A stretch of 19,165 nt of DNA from JANNFX01 sp031380225 (GTDB taxonomy: Bacteria > Pseudomonadota > Alphaproteobacteria > Rhizobiales > Hyphomicrobiaceae): positions 1-19,165 of the forward strand of contig JANNFX010000016.1 in NCBI GenBank assembly GCA_031380225.1. Direction: 5' to 3'. This document shows positions 5,752 to 13,058 of the stretch, piece by piece. Position numbers and translations under genes: made by a program. Position 1 is the stretch's first letter. Every line of letters begins with the position of its first letter. The notes below the pieces were generated by a model. That model saw only the letters and a program-made list of their open reading frames with translations, did no database searches and was not told the origin of the DNA.

Positions 5752-7578
5752 ATGTCGTTGATGCGGCTTCGGGCGGTCCACCCCCGGCTCGGACTCTACT
5801 ACGGGATATTCACCAGCGCATTTGTGGCGCTTGCGGTGCTAACGCTGATCTTTGAGGGTCTCGGCACACCCGACACTTATCTCAGGGCGTTAATGCTGTT
5901 TGGGCCAATCTTGCTCTATGGCGCGATCGGAGTCGCGAGTTACACCAACGATACGTTTGATTATTTCGCCTCTGGGCGGCGCGTGCCGGCCTTCTATATG
6001 GGGCTTGGATTGGCGACGACTGCGCTGGGCGGCACAGGCTTGTTGGGGCTGACCGGCGCATTCTTCCTGATCGGATTTGATGCGCTGTGCTTGGTCATCG
6101 GTGGATTGGCCGGCTTCGTATTCATGGCCGTTTTGCTGGCGCCATTCTTTCGCAAATTCGGCGCGTTCACGGTCCCGAGCTACCTCGGCCGCCGTTTTGA
6201 TAGCCGGGCGTTGCGCATCGTTGCCGCAGTTTTGCTTGGCATTCCCGCCATTCTCATTTTGGCCGCTGAACTCAAAACCGGTGGCTACGCGGTCCAATAT
6301 CTTTCAAATTCATTGTCCAAAGAAGCAGCGTCGATGCTGCTCGCGGCTGTGGTGTTGGCAACGCTGATTGCGGGTGGAATGCGGTCATTGAGTTGGTCCA
6401 ACTCGGCGCAAGGATTGGCGTCGCTGATTGCGCTTATCGTGCCGGTGTCAGTCGCCGGGGTCATGTTGACCAACTTCCCGCTGGCGCAATTGAGCCATGG
6501 ACCGGTCGTCCGGGCACTCGGCCGGGCAGAGGCGGCATCAGGCATCCCGATCGTCCTGCCACCAGCGTTGGCCTTCGATTTTCCGGTCATGGGTTTGCAG
6601 CCAATCGCCAAGCGCTTCGCTGACACCATGGGCAGCATCGGCTCGCTGTCATTCATGCTGATCACATTGACGACGCTGGCGGGCATCGCCGCCGCCCCGT
6701 GGTTGCTCAATAGGGTCGCGGCAACACCTGGAGTTTACGTCGCTCGCAAATCTCTTGGCTGGGCGACAGTGTTGTTCGGCGTCTTGATGCTGACCTTGGC
6801 GTCGGTTGGCGTGTTTCTTCGTTCCTATGTGTTCCAGATCTTTTCCGGTCCATCGGCTGGGGTCGCGCCAGAATGGATTAATAGTCTGATTTCAATAGGA
6901 AATGTGACAACTGATGTGCAGGACGGTCCACTCAAGGTGCTGGGACTGAACTTTGACCGCGACGGGGTGCTGTTTGATTTGCCGGTCGCTGCCTCGATGC
7001 CGGCAGCCGCTATTTACCTAGTGGCGGCAGGCGTCGTTGCAGCGTGCCTCGCGGCAGCGGGGTCGGCGTTATTGTCGCTTGCAAACTCGTTGGCTGAAGA
7101 TATCGCCACTGGTCTGTCGTTTGAACCGCGCTCGGATAGCGTCCGGCTCGGCCTGGCGCGAGGCGGTATTGCGCTCGCAGCTCTAACAGGTGGAGCCGTG
7201 GCGTCGCTGATTGATACCGATCCATTCGATCTGTTGTTATGGGCTTTGGCACTGACCGGTTCGACAGCGTTCCCGGTCTTGGTTTTGTCGATCTGGTGGA
7301 AACGTCTGAATTTGTTTGGAGCTGTCGCGGGTATGGTCACGGGATTCGGAGCGGCGGCAATTGCGATCTATGCCGGGCGCATGGGCATGCTCGATTTAAA
7401 CCCGGCACTGGCAGGCGTTTTTGGTCTGCCGGCTGGTGCAGTCTCGGCAATAGCGGTTGCCTATGTCACCCCTGCGCCGTCCAAATTGCTGGCCGAATTC
7501 GTTCGCGACATCCGGGTGCCGGGCGGCGAAATCATCTATGATCGCGAATTGCGGCTCGCCAAGAGAAAGAAAACGTAG
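5752..7578 (+). CDS. Sodium:solute symporter (SSS family, VC_2705-like)
   Basis: Sodium-coupled inner-membrane transporter of 608 aa with about 13-14 hydrophobic helices. The early part carries family signatures: FASGRRVPAFYMGLGLATT after the first helices, GGTGLLGLTGAFFLIG, and FGAFTVPSYLGRRFDSR before the fifth helix. Later parts include ALLSLANSLAEDIA and PVLVLSIWWKRLNLFGAVAG. The DUF4212 gene just upstream points to the VC_2705 subfamily, annotated as acetate, pyruvate or proline permeases; the actual substrate cannot be read from the sequence. A long loop near residues 365-410 separates helices. AAAGG lies 7 bases before the ATG. Many relatives sit beside a CBS-domain protein and a histidine kinase; here the next gene is a LuxR-type regulator instead. 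Confidence 0.9.
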   Translation: MSLMRLRAVHPRLGLYYGIFTSAFVALAVLTLIFEGLGTPDTYLRALMLFGPILLYGAIGVASYTNDTFDYFASGRRVPAFYMGLGLATTALGGTGLLGLTGAFFLIGFDALCLVIGGLAGFVFMAVLLAPFFRKFGAFTVPSYLGRRFDSRALRIVAAVLLGIPAILILAAELKTGGYAVQYLSNSLSKEAASMLLAAVVLATLIAGGMRSLSWSNSAQGLASLIALIVPVSVAGVMLTNFPLAQLSHGPVVRALGRAEAASGIPIVLPPALAFDFPVMGLQPIAKRFADTMGSIGSLSFMLITLTTLAGIAAAPWLLNRVAATPGVYVARKSLGWATVLFGVLMLTLASVGVFLRSYVFQIFSGPSAGVAPEWINSLISIGNVTTDVQDGPLKVLGLNFDRDGVLFDLPVAASMPAAAIYLVAAGVVAACLAAAGSALLSLANSLAEDIATGLSFEPRSDSVRLGLARGGIALAALTGGAVASLIDTDPFDLLLWALALTGSTAFPVLVLSIWWKRLNLFGAVAGMVTGFGAAAIAIYAGRMGMLDLNPALAGVFGLPAGAVSAIAVAYVTPAPSKLLAEFVRDIRVPGGEIIYDRELRLAKRKKT

Positions 7579-7691
7579 TTTTTTCAGTCGATTAATGGCG
7601 CGCCGCCGTTGCAGGTTGCTGCCCATCTCATGTAGTCTACTGGACAGATGTTTTGACGGACAAGACCTAGACATTGAGTGACTGAGAGCCC

Positions 7692-8327
7692 GTGCACTAC
7701 GCCCCAATCAAGCTGTCCAGCCTGGTGATTTGCGACAAGAACCCGGTCATCCGCAGCGGGCTAACGGAGCTATTGCGTCAAGACGGCCGCTTCGAAGTTT
7801 TTGGCAGCGCGGCGTCTGCCGCTCAATTCGTCGACATGATCGCTCTCAAACTGCCTGAATTAGCGTTGGTTGGCTGGCAGCTTCCCGACATGACAGGCGG
7901 TGACTTACTGGCTCTTTTAAAGAAGAAGCAGTCGACAGTTCGGGTGATCATTTACACTGGCGAACGCTCACCTGACGTGCTGCACCAGTCCATCAAGGGC
8001 GGCGCACGAGGGTTCATTTCAAAAAGCGACGAACCCGCCATTTTGATTGAAACCGTTTCGTCCGTGGCACGCGGGCGCTTATGTTTCCCCTATGTCGATT
8101 TCGACCGTCTTGGCCGTGATCCGCTGGACGTGCTGACGGTCCGCGAGCGCGAATTGCTGGCCGCCCTATCAAATGGCTGGTCCAATCTGCAGATCGCGGC
8201 ACGGACTGGTATTTCAGAAAACACCGTCAAATATCATTTGAAAAATCTGTACGACAAACTTGGCGTCAACAACCGGGCGATGGCAGTGGCGCTGTTCATG
8301 TCGCACGCGCCGAAGTTCGAGCGCTAA
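7692..8327 (+). CDS. LuxR/NarL-type regulator with degenerate receiver domain
   Basis: DNA-binding regulator of 211 aa. Residues 8-130 fold like a response-regulator receiver: CDKNPVIRSGL (Asp15 in the acidic pocket), IIYTGE (Thr89) and GFISKSDEP (Lys111). The strand that should end in the phosphorylated Asp reads LALVGWQLPDM, placing Gly61 at the acceptor position. Residues 148-207 are a clear LuxR-type helix-turn-helix (LTVRERELLAALSNG, then GISENTVKYHLKNLYDKLGV). It should therefore act without Asp phosphorylation, perhaps through a ligand or partner. The GTG start has only a weak GAGAG upstream, but no other in-frame start is available. It is 113 bases after the symporter and 236 before sgaA on the same strand, so control of the serine-cycle block is a reasonable inference. 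Confidence 0.88.
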   Translation: MHYAPIKLSSLVICDKNPVIRSGLTELLRQDGRFEVFGSAASAAQFVDMIALKLPELALVGWQLPDMTGGDLLALLKKKQSTVRVIIYTGERSPDVLHQSIKGGARGFISKSDEPAILIETVSSVARGRLCFPYVDFDRLGRDPLDVLTVRERELLAALSNGWSNLQIAARTGISENTVKYHLKNLYDKLGVNNRAMAVALFMSHAPKFER

Positions 8328-8340
8328 AACGACGCATAAC

Positions 8341-8375
8341 TACGGCAAATAGCTGATTTCGGCCGTAAGTTGCCG
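8341..8375. promoter_or_regulatory. Overlapping dyads upstream of sgaA
   Basis: TACGGC (8341-8346) is inverted at GCCGTA (8362-8367), and the overlapping CGGCAA (8343-8348) is inverted at TTGCCG (8370-8375). The left arm can therefore pair with only one right arm at a time. Such nested dyads fit a binding site for a dimeric regulator such as the LuxR-type protein encoded just upstream, or alternative RNA structures. Which applies cannot be decided here. Confidence 0.4.
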
Positions 8376-8387
8376 ATTTTGAAGTGG

Positions 8388-8511
8388 GGGTAGGACCTTT
8401 CCTACCCAGTGGAGCGAGTTCAGCTCTCCGCCGGGTGTTGCGAGTTCCTTACCACTCTTTAACTCCCGCCTTACGCGCAACTGGGGGGCTCCCATAGCGG
8501 AACCGTTGCGC
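8388..8511 (+). promoter_or_regulatory. Structured leader candidate before the serine-cycle genes
   Basis: Several hairpins follow one another: GGGTAGG/CCTACCC (8388-8394/8401-8407, perfect, six-base loop); a weak GGAG/CTCC (8411-8414/8426-8429); GAGTT/AACTC (8442-8446/8461-8465); and GCGCAAC/GTTGCGC (8475-8481/8505-8511), which encloses TGGG/CCCA (8482-8485/8491-8494). The sgaA ribosome-binding site follows 38 bases later. None has a T-run. I could not match the arrangement to a known riboswitch class, including the glycine riboswitch. The first hairpin might instead mark the 3' end of the regulator mRNA, and a weak promoter-like TTGCGC (8506-8511) with TTACAC 16 bases on would place most of the region outside the sgaA transcript. 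Confidence 0.35.
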
Positions 8512-8563
8512 ACCTGAATTACTCGACTTACACGATAAAAAAAACTCGAAGGAGAGAGACGCC

Positions 8564-9778
8564 ATGTCGACTTTGGTCACGCCACATTTGTTCATTCCTG
8601 GACCGACGACAATTCCAGAAGCTGTTCGCTCGGCCATGGCCATTCCCATGGAAGACATGCGCTCGCCAGAGTTTCCAAAATTCACGTTGCCGATTTTTGA
8701 AGATCTCAAGAAGGTTTTCAAAATGAAGGACGGCCGCGTTTTCATTTTCCCGTCATCAGGCACCGGCGCCTGGGAATCGGCAATCACCAATACATTGGCA
8801 GTTGGCGATAAAGTTCTGATGAGCCGCTTCGGCCAGTTCTCGCTGCTCTGGGTCGACATGGCCGAGCGCATGGGGCTCAAGGTCGTGCTCTGCGACGAAG
8901 AGTGGGGCACGGGCGTGCCGCTCGAAAAGTATGCCGACATCCTGGCCAAGGATACCTCGCATGAAATCAAGGCCGTGTTCGCAACACACAACGAAACTGC
9001 AACCGGCGTCTCCAGCGACATCGCTGGCGTCCGCAAGGCCCTCAACGCCGCCAAGCATCCCGCACTTCTGATGGTCGACGGCGTGTCGTCGGTCGGCTCG
9101 CTCGACATGCGCTTGGGCGAATGGGGCGTCGACTGCTGCGTCTCGGGTTCGCAGAAGGGCTTCATGCTGCCAACGGGCCTCGGCATTCTCGCCGTCAGCC
9201 AGAAGGCGCTCGACGCCAACAAGTCGCTCAACGGCCGCATGAACCGGTGCTTCTTCTCGTTCGAAGACATGATCAAGACCAATGATCTTGGCTATTTCCC
9301 CTATACACCTGCAACGCAATTGATCCGCGGTCTGCGCGCCTCGCTTGATCTCATCGCCGCTGAAGGCCTTGAGAACGTGTTCGAACGCCACACGCGCATG
9401 GCATCCGGTGTGCGCGCAGCCATCGATGGGTGGGGTCTCAAGCTCTGTGCCAAGGAGCCGAAGTGGCATTCGGATACGGTGTCGGCGATCCTGGTGCCGG
9501 AAGGCATTGACGCCAATAACGTTCTGAAGACCGCGTTCTACCGCTACAACACTTCGCTTGGCACCGGCCTCAACAAGGTTGCCGGCAAGGTGTTCCGCAT
9601 CGGTCACTTGGGCGCGCTTGACGAGTACATGATCGGCGGTGTGCTGTTCGCAGTTGAGATGGCGTTGCTCGACTGCGGCGTCAAAATAAAGGCCGGCTCA
9701 GGTACCGGTGCGGCTGCCGAATACTTCCGCAAGACTTCGAACAAGTCAGCATCGGCGCTTGTCGCCAGGGCTGCCTAA
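8564..9778 (+). CDS. sgaA: Serine-glyoxylate aminotransferase
   Basis: PLP-dependent class V aminotransferase (404 aa) that converts L-serine and glyoxylate to hydroxypyruvate and glycine, a central serine-cycle step. The PLP-phosphate region SSGTGAWE is at 64-71, the cofactor-ring Asp in MVDGVSS at 172, and the Schiff-base lysine in SGSQKGFMLP at 198. The N-terminus FIPGPTTIPEAV is typical of the alanine/serine-glyoxylate transaminase group. Length matches methylotroph SgaA enzymes. AAGGAGAG lies about 9 bases before the ATG, a strong site. It is first in the serine-cycle block and the only gene preceded by a long structured gap. The Ala/Gly/Ser-rich tail after about residue 375 appears dispensable. 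Confidence 0.95.
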   Translation: MSTLVTPHLFIPGPTTIPEAVRSAMAIPMEDMRSPEFPKFTLPIFEDLKKVFKMKDGRVFIFPSSGTGAWESAITNTLAVGDKVLMSRFGQFSLLWVDMAERMGLKVVLCDEEWGTGVPLEKYADILAKDTSHEIKAVFATHNETATGVSSDIAGVRKALNAAKHPALLMVDGVSSVGSLDMRLGEWGVDCCVSGSQKGFMLPTGLGILAVSQKALDANKSLNGRMNRCFFSFEDMIKTNDLGYFPYTPATQLIRGLRASLDLIAAEGLENVFERHTRMASGVRAAIDGWGLKLCAKEPKWHSDTVSAILVPEGIDANNVLKTAFYRYNTSLGTGLNKVAGKVFRIGHLGALDEYMIGGVLFAVEMALLDCGVKIKAGSGTGAAAEYFRKTSNKSASALVARAA

Positions 9779-9784
9779 CGCCAA

Positions 9785-9813
9785 TGGAGCGGTTCGCGCC
9801 GCGGTCCGCTCCA
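9785..9813 (+). other. Intercistronic hairpin between sgaA and mcl
   Basis: TGGAGCGG (9785-9792) and CCGCTCCA (9806-9813) form a perfect 8-bp stem with a 13-base GC-rich loop, starting 7 bases after the sgaA stop. The following sequence AAATCTCTTCC is not a proper T-run. It may be a weak terminator or a processing/stability element that makes sgaA and mcl levels differ. Confidence 0.6.
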
Positions 9814-9877
9814 AATCTCTTCCGCGCGGGCAATCAAGCCCATGCCGCCCTATACACCCGGACAAGGACGATATTCC

Positions 9878-10837
9878 ATGAGCTATACGCTATACCCGAT
9901 CCGCAAGCAGCGCCTTCAGCGCTCGTACCTCGCGGTACCGGGCTCGAATACCACCATGATTGATAAGGCACTCAAGAGCGCCGCCGACTATGTCTTCTTG
10001 GATTGCGAAGATGCAGTTGCGCCGCCAGACAAAGAGCAGGCCCGTAAGAACATCATCCAGGCGTTGAACGATCTCGACTGGAAGGGCAATGGCAAGAGTG
10101 TATCGGTGCGCATCAACGGCCTCGACACGCATTATATGTACCGCGACGTCGTCGATATCATGGAGCAGGCTGGCTCGAAGCTCGACACCTTCCTGGTGCC
10201 GAAGGTCGGCGTTCCGGCCGACATCTACACAGTCGAAACCATCACAAGCCAAATCGAAGTTGCCAAGGGTCTCACCAACCGCGTTGGCATGGAAGCATTG
10301 ATCGAAACACCGCTCGGCATGGCCAACGTGGAAGCGATTGCTTCGGCCAACAGCCGTCTTGAATCGATGCATTTCGGCGTCGCCGACTACTCCGCCTTCA
10401 ACAAGGCCCGCACCGTCGTCATCGGCGGCTTGAACCCCGACTACCCAGGCGATCAGTGGCACTTCCCGTTATCGCGCATGACAGTTGCCTGCCGTGCGTT
10501 CGGCTTGCGTCCGATCGACGGTCCGTTCGGCGGTATTGACGATCCGGAAGGCTACAAGGCCGGCGCCCGACGCGCAGCAGCGCTCGGCATCGAAGGCAAG
10601 TGGGCCATACATCCTTCGCAGATCGAACTCGCCAACGAAGTGTTCTCGCCGACAGCCGCTGAAGTCACCAAGGCCGAACGCATCCTGGTCGCGCTTAAGG
10701 AAGCCGAAGCGCAAGGCAAGGGTGCAGCATCGCTCGACGGCAAGATGATTGACGCAGCTTCGGAGAAGATGGCCAATCATATCCTCGCAACGGCTGCCGC
10801 GATCAAAGCCGCCGAAGCAGCCCGCGCCAAGTCGTAA
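9878..10837 (+). CDS. mcl: Malyl-CoA lyase
   Basis: HpcH/HpaI-family (CitE-like) lyase of 319 aa that splits (S)-malyl-CoA into acetyl-CoA and glyoxylate, the step that regenerates glyoxylate and yields the product of the serine cycle. Characteristic segments are RSYLAVPGSN (16-24), the LDCEDAVAPP loop (41-50), Arg78 (SVRING), LVPKVG (106-111), Glu143 in ALIETPLGM and Asp170 in HFGVADYSA. Glu143 and Asp170 fit the Mg2+ ligands of the family. WAIHPSQIELANEVFSP is the usual C-terminal lid-proximal motif. The start at 9878 is preferred over 9842: AAGGACG precedes it and MSYTLYP resembles known N-termini, whereas the upstream ATG has no ribosome-binding site. mtkA starts 32 bases downstream. Confidence 0.95.
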   Translation: MSYTLYPIRKQRLQRSYLAVPGSNTTMIDKALKSAADYVFLDCEDAVAPPDKEQARKNIIQALNDLDWKGNGKSVSVRINGLDTHYMYRDVVDIMEQAGSKLDTFLVPKVGVPADIYTVETITSQIEVAKGLTNRVGMEALIETPLGMANVEAIASANSRLESMHFGVADYSAFNKARTVVIGGLNPDYPGDQWHFPLSRMTVACRAFGLRPIDGPFGGIDDPEGYKAGARRAAALGIEGKWAIHPSQIELANEVFSPTAAEVTKAERILVALKEAEAQGKGAASLDGKMIDAASEKMANHILATAAAIKAAEAARAKS

Positions 10838-10869
10838 TCGTTTGAACCAATTTTAACTGGAGGTCCAAG

Positions 10870-12036
10870 ATGGACATTCATGAGTATCAAGCGAAGGAAC
10901 TTCTTGCGAAGTTCGGTGTCGCTATTCCGCGTGGCGGGCTGGCCTACAGCCCTGAACAGGCCGCTTATCGTGCGTCAGAAATTGGCGGCTCGAAGTGGGT
11001 TGTGAAAGCACAGATCCACTCCGGCGCACGTGGCAAAGCTGGCGGCATCAAGGTGTGCTCGACCGACCATGAGATCGAGGCCGCCACTGAAGGTATGCTT
11101 GGCAAAAAGCTCGTTACGCATCAGACCGGCCCTTCGGGCAAGCTGGTGTCGCGCATTTACATCGAAGAAGCGTCCGACATCGACAAGGAAATCTACTTGT
11201 CGTTTGTCATGGACCGCGCCTCCGAACGGATCGTCGTCGTGGCTTCGGCTGCCGGCGGTATGGACATTGAAGAAATTGCGGCAAGCCAGCCCGATTCAAT
11301 CATCAAGATCTCAGTCGACCCGGCTGTCGGTATGCAAGCCTTCCAGGCCCGTGAATTGATTTTCGGTCTCGGCGTTGAACCTGACTTGCTGCAGAAGTTC
11401 GAGCGCACCATTCTGGCCTGCTATCGTGCCTTCCGCGACCTCGATGCCATCATGGTTGAAATCAACCCACTGGTCATCACCAAGCAGAAAAGTGTGATCG
11501 CGCTCGATGCGAAAATGAGCTTCGACGAGAACGCACTGTTCCGCCGCCCGCACATCGCTGAGCTGCGCGACAAGAGCCAGGAAGATCCGCGCGAGACCTA
11601 TGCCTCGGACCGTGGCCTCGCATATGTCGGTCTCGATGGCGACATCGGCTGCATCGTCAATGGTGCTGGTTTGGCAATGGCCACTCTCGACATGATCAAG
11701 TTGGCTGGCGGTGAGCCGGCAAACTTCCTCGATATCGGCGGCGGTGCATCGCCAGAGCGCGTGACCAAATCCTTCAAGGCTGTTCTTCGCGATAAGAACG
11801 TCAAAGCGATCCTCGTCAACGTGTTTGCCGGTATCAACCGTTGCGACTGGGTCGCAAAGGGCGTTGTCGACGCCGTCAAGGAACTCGAGATCAAGATGCC
11901 GATCATAGTCCGCCTCGCCGGCACCAACGTCGAGGAAGGCCGCAAGATCATCGATCAAAGCGGTCTGACAGTGATCTCGGCTGCAACCCTTGCGGACGCG
12001 GCTAAGAAAGCCGTCGACGCTGCCAAAAAGGCGTGA
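10870..12036 (+). CDS. mtkA: Malate-CoA ligase (malate thiokinase) beta subunit
   Basis: ADP-forming CoA ligase beta subunit (388 aa), homologous to SucC. With MtkB it makes malyl-CoA from malate, CoA and ATP. The N-terminus MDIHEYQAKELLAKFGV and the ATP-grasp region (about 1-235; KAQIHSGARGKAGGIK, MVEINPLVIT) are standard. The C-terminal ligase-CoA domain contains NGAGLAMATLDM and FLDIGGGAS (about 258-290). Sequence alone does not separate malate from succinate specificity with certainty; the call rests on the neighbouring mcl, sgaA and ppc, since the same pair beside sucAB would be read as succinyl-CoA synthetase. TGGAGG lies 8-10 bases before the ATG. mtkB follows 19 bases later, so the subunits are probably co-translated. 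Confidence 0.93.
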   Translation: MDIHEYQAKELLAKFGVAIPRGGLAYSPEQAAYRASEIGGSKWVVKAQIHSGARGKAGGIKVCSTDHEIEAATEGMLGKKLVTHQTGPSGKLVSRIYIEEASDIDKEIYLSFVMDRASERIVVVASAAGGMDIEEIAASQPDSIIKISVDPAVGMQAFQARELIFGLGVEPDLLQKFERTILACYRAFRDLDAIMVEINPLVITKQKSVIALDAKMSFDENALFRRPHIAELRDKSQEDPRETYASDRGLAYVGLDGDIGCIVNGAGLAMATLDMIKLAGGEPANFLDIGGGASPERVTKSFKAVLRDKNVKAILVNVFAGINRCDWVAKGVVDAVKELEIKMPIIVRLAGTNVEEGRKIIDQSGLTVISAATLADAAKKAVDAAKKA

Positions 12037-12055
12037 ACCAGGAGGACGTGTAACA

Positions 12056-12952
12056 ATGGCAATCTTCATCAACGAAAATACGCCGATCATCGTCCAGGGC
12101 TTCACTGGCAGAATCGGAACGTTCCATGCTCAGGAAATGATCGATTACGGCAGCAATGTCGTCGGCGGAGTGACGCCTGGCAAAGGTGGCTCCACCCACC
12201 TTGGCCGGCCGGTGTTCAACACCGTCAAAGGCGCGGTCAAGGAAACCGGTGCTACAGCATCGATCGTGTTTGTGCCGCCGCCATTCGCGGCTGACTCGAT
12301 CATGGAAGCGGCTGATGCTGGTATCAAATACTGCGTTTGCATCACCGACGGTATCCCGACGCAAGACATGATCCGCGTCAAGCGCTACTTCCGCCGTTAC
12401 AAAAAAGAGCAACGCATGATCCTGACCGGCCCGAACTGTGCCGGCACGATTTCGCCAGGCAAGGCGATGCTTGGCATTATGCCGGGACACATCTATCTGC
12501 CGGGCCGCGTCGGTATTGTTGGCCGTTCGGGCACACTTGGCTACGAAGCGGCTGAACAGCTGAAAATGCTCGGCATAGGTATTTCGACGTCGGTCGGTAT
12601 TGGTGGCGACCCAATCAACGGGTCGTCGCATCGTGATATTCTCGAGCACTTCGAGAACGATCCCGACACCGATGCCGTCCTGATGATCGGCGAAATCGGC
12701 GGCCCGCAGGAAGCAGAAGCCGGCGCATGGGCCAAGGCCAACATGAAGAAGCCAGTCGCGGCTTACATTGCCGGTCTTTCGGCTCCGAAGGGACGCCGCA
12801 TGGGCCACGCTGGTGCCATCGTGTCGTCGTTCGGCGAAAGCGCTGCTGAAAAGGTTGAAATTCTGAAGGGCTGCGGCGTGGCAATTGCTCCGACGCCGTC
12901 CGAGATGGGTTCGACGATCGCGGCGCTGTTGAAGACCCGCAAAGCTGCATAA
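12056..12952 (+). CDS. mtkB: Malate-CoA ligase (malate thiokinase) alpha subunit
   Basis: CoA-binding alpha subunit (298 aa), homologous to SucD, partner of MtkA. The N-terminal Rossmann-type CoA-binding domain includes VQGFTGRIGTFHAQEM (13-28), GVTPGKGGSTHLG (38-50) and GPNCAG (125-130). The C-terminal domain has GIGGDPINGS (181-190), IGEIGG (211-216) and the phosphohistidine loop GHAGAIVSSFGE with His251. The start at 12056 is set by AGGAGG about 10 bases upstream and by the MAIFINENTP N-terminus; a longer frame beginning inside mtkA is not needed. A 12-bp hairpin follows immediately after the stop, before ppc. Confidence 0.94.
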   Translation: MAIFINENTPIIVQGFTGRIGTFHAQEMIDYGSNVVGGVTPGKGGSTHLGRPVFNTVKGAVKETGATASIVFVPPPFAADSIMEAADAGIKYCVCITDGIPTQDMIRVKRYFRRYKKEQRMILTGPNCAGTISPGKAMLGIMPGHIYLPGRVGIVGRSGTLGYEAAEQLKMLGIGISTSVGIGGDPINGSSHRDILEHFENDPDTDAVLMIGEIGGPQEAEAGAWAKANMKKPVAAYIAGLSAPKGRRMGHAGAIVSSFGESAAEKVEILKGCGVAIAPTPSEMGSTIAALLKTRKAA

Positions 12953-12957
12953 AAATC

Positions 12958-12996
12958 ATTACGCTCCCGGTCCAGCAATGAGTTCGGGGGCGTAAT
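12958..12996 (+). other. Intercistronic hairpin between mtkB and ppc
   Basis: ATTACGCTCCCG (12958-12969) pairs with CGGGGGCGTAAT (12985-12996) over 12 positions, with one T-G pair and a 15-base loop. It is followed by CTTGCCTATG, not a T-run. It begins 6 bases after the mtkB stop and 62 bases before the ppc start. It may partially terminate or stabilise the upstream transcript so that ppc is made at a different level. Confidence 0.65.
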
Positions 12997-13058
12997 CTTG
13001 CCTATGATCCGTATTTACGTTTCCAAATTAAAGTCACTACTTCTGAGGAGGACCTGCC

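Noticed and set aside
8388..8511. Glycine riboswitch in front of sgaA
   Set aside because: The conserved core elements and tandem-aptamer layout that I know for that class could not be found, so it is described only as an unidentified structured region.
8449..9282. 277-codon minus-strand frame over sgaA
   Set aside because: It is a shadow of sgaA; the plus-strand frame has all PLP-enzyme motifs.
9842..9877. Upstream ATG for malyl-CoA lyase
   Set aside because: There is no ribosome-binding site before it, and the family N-terminus starts at the 9878 ATG.
11311..12808. Long minus-strand frames over mtkA and mtkB
   Set aside because: These are third-position shadows of high-GC genes; the plus-strand proteins are unambiguous.
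10870..12952. Succinyl-CoA synthetase sucCD
   Set aside because: The sequences are homologous, but neighbours sgaA, mcl and ppc make malate thiokinase the better reading; sucAB or mdh would be expected beside sucCD.
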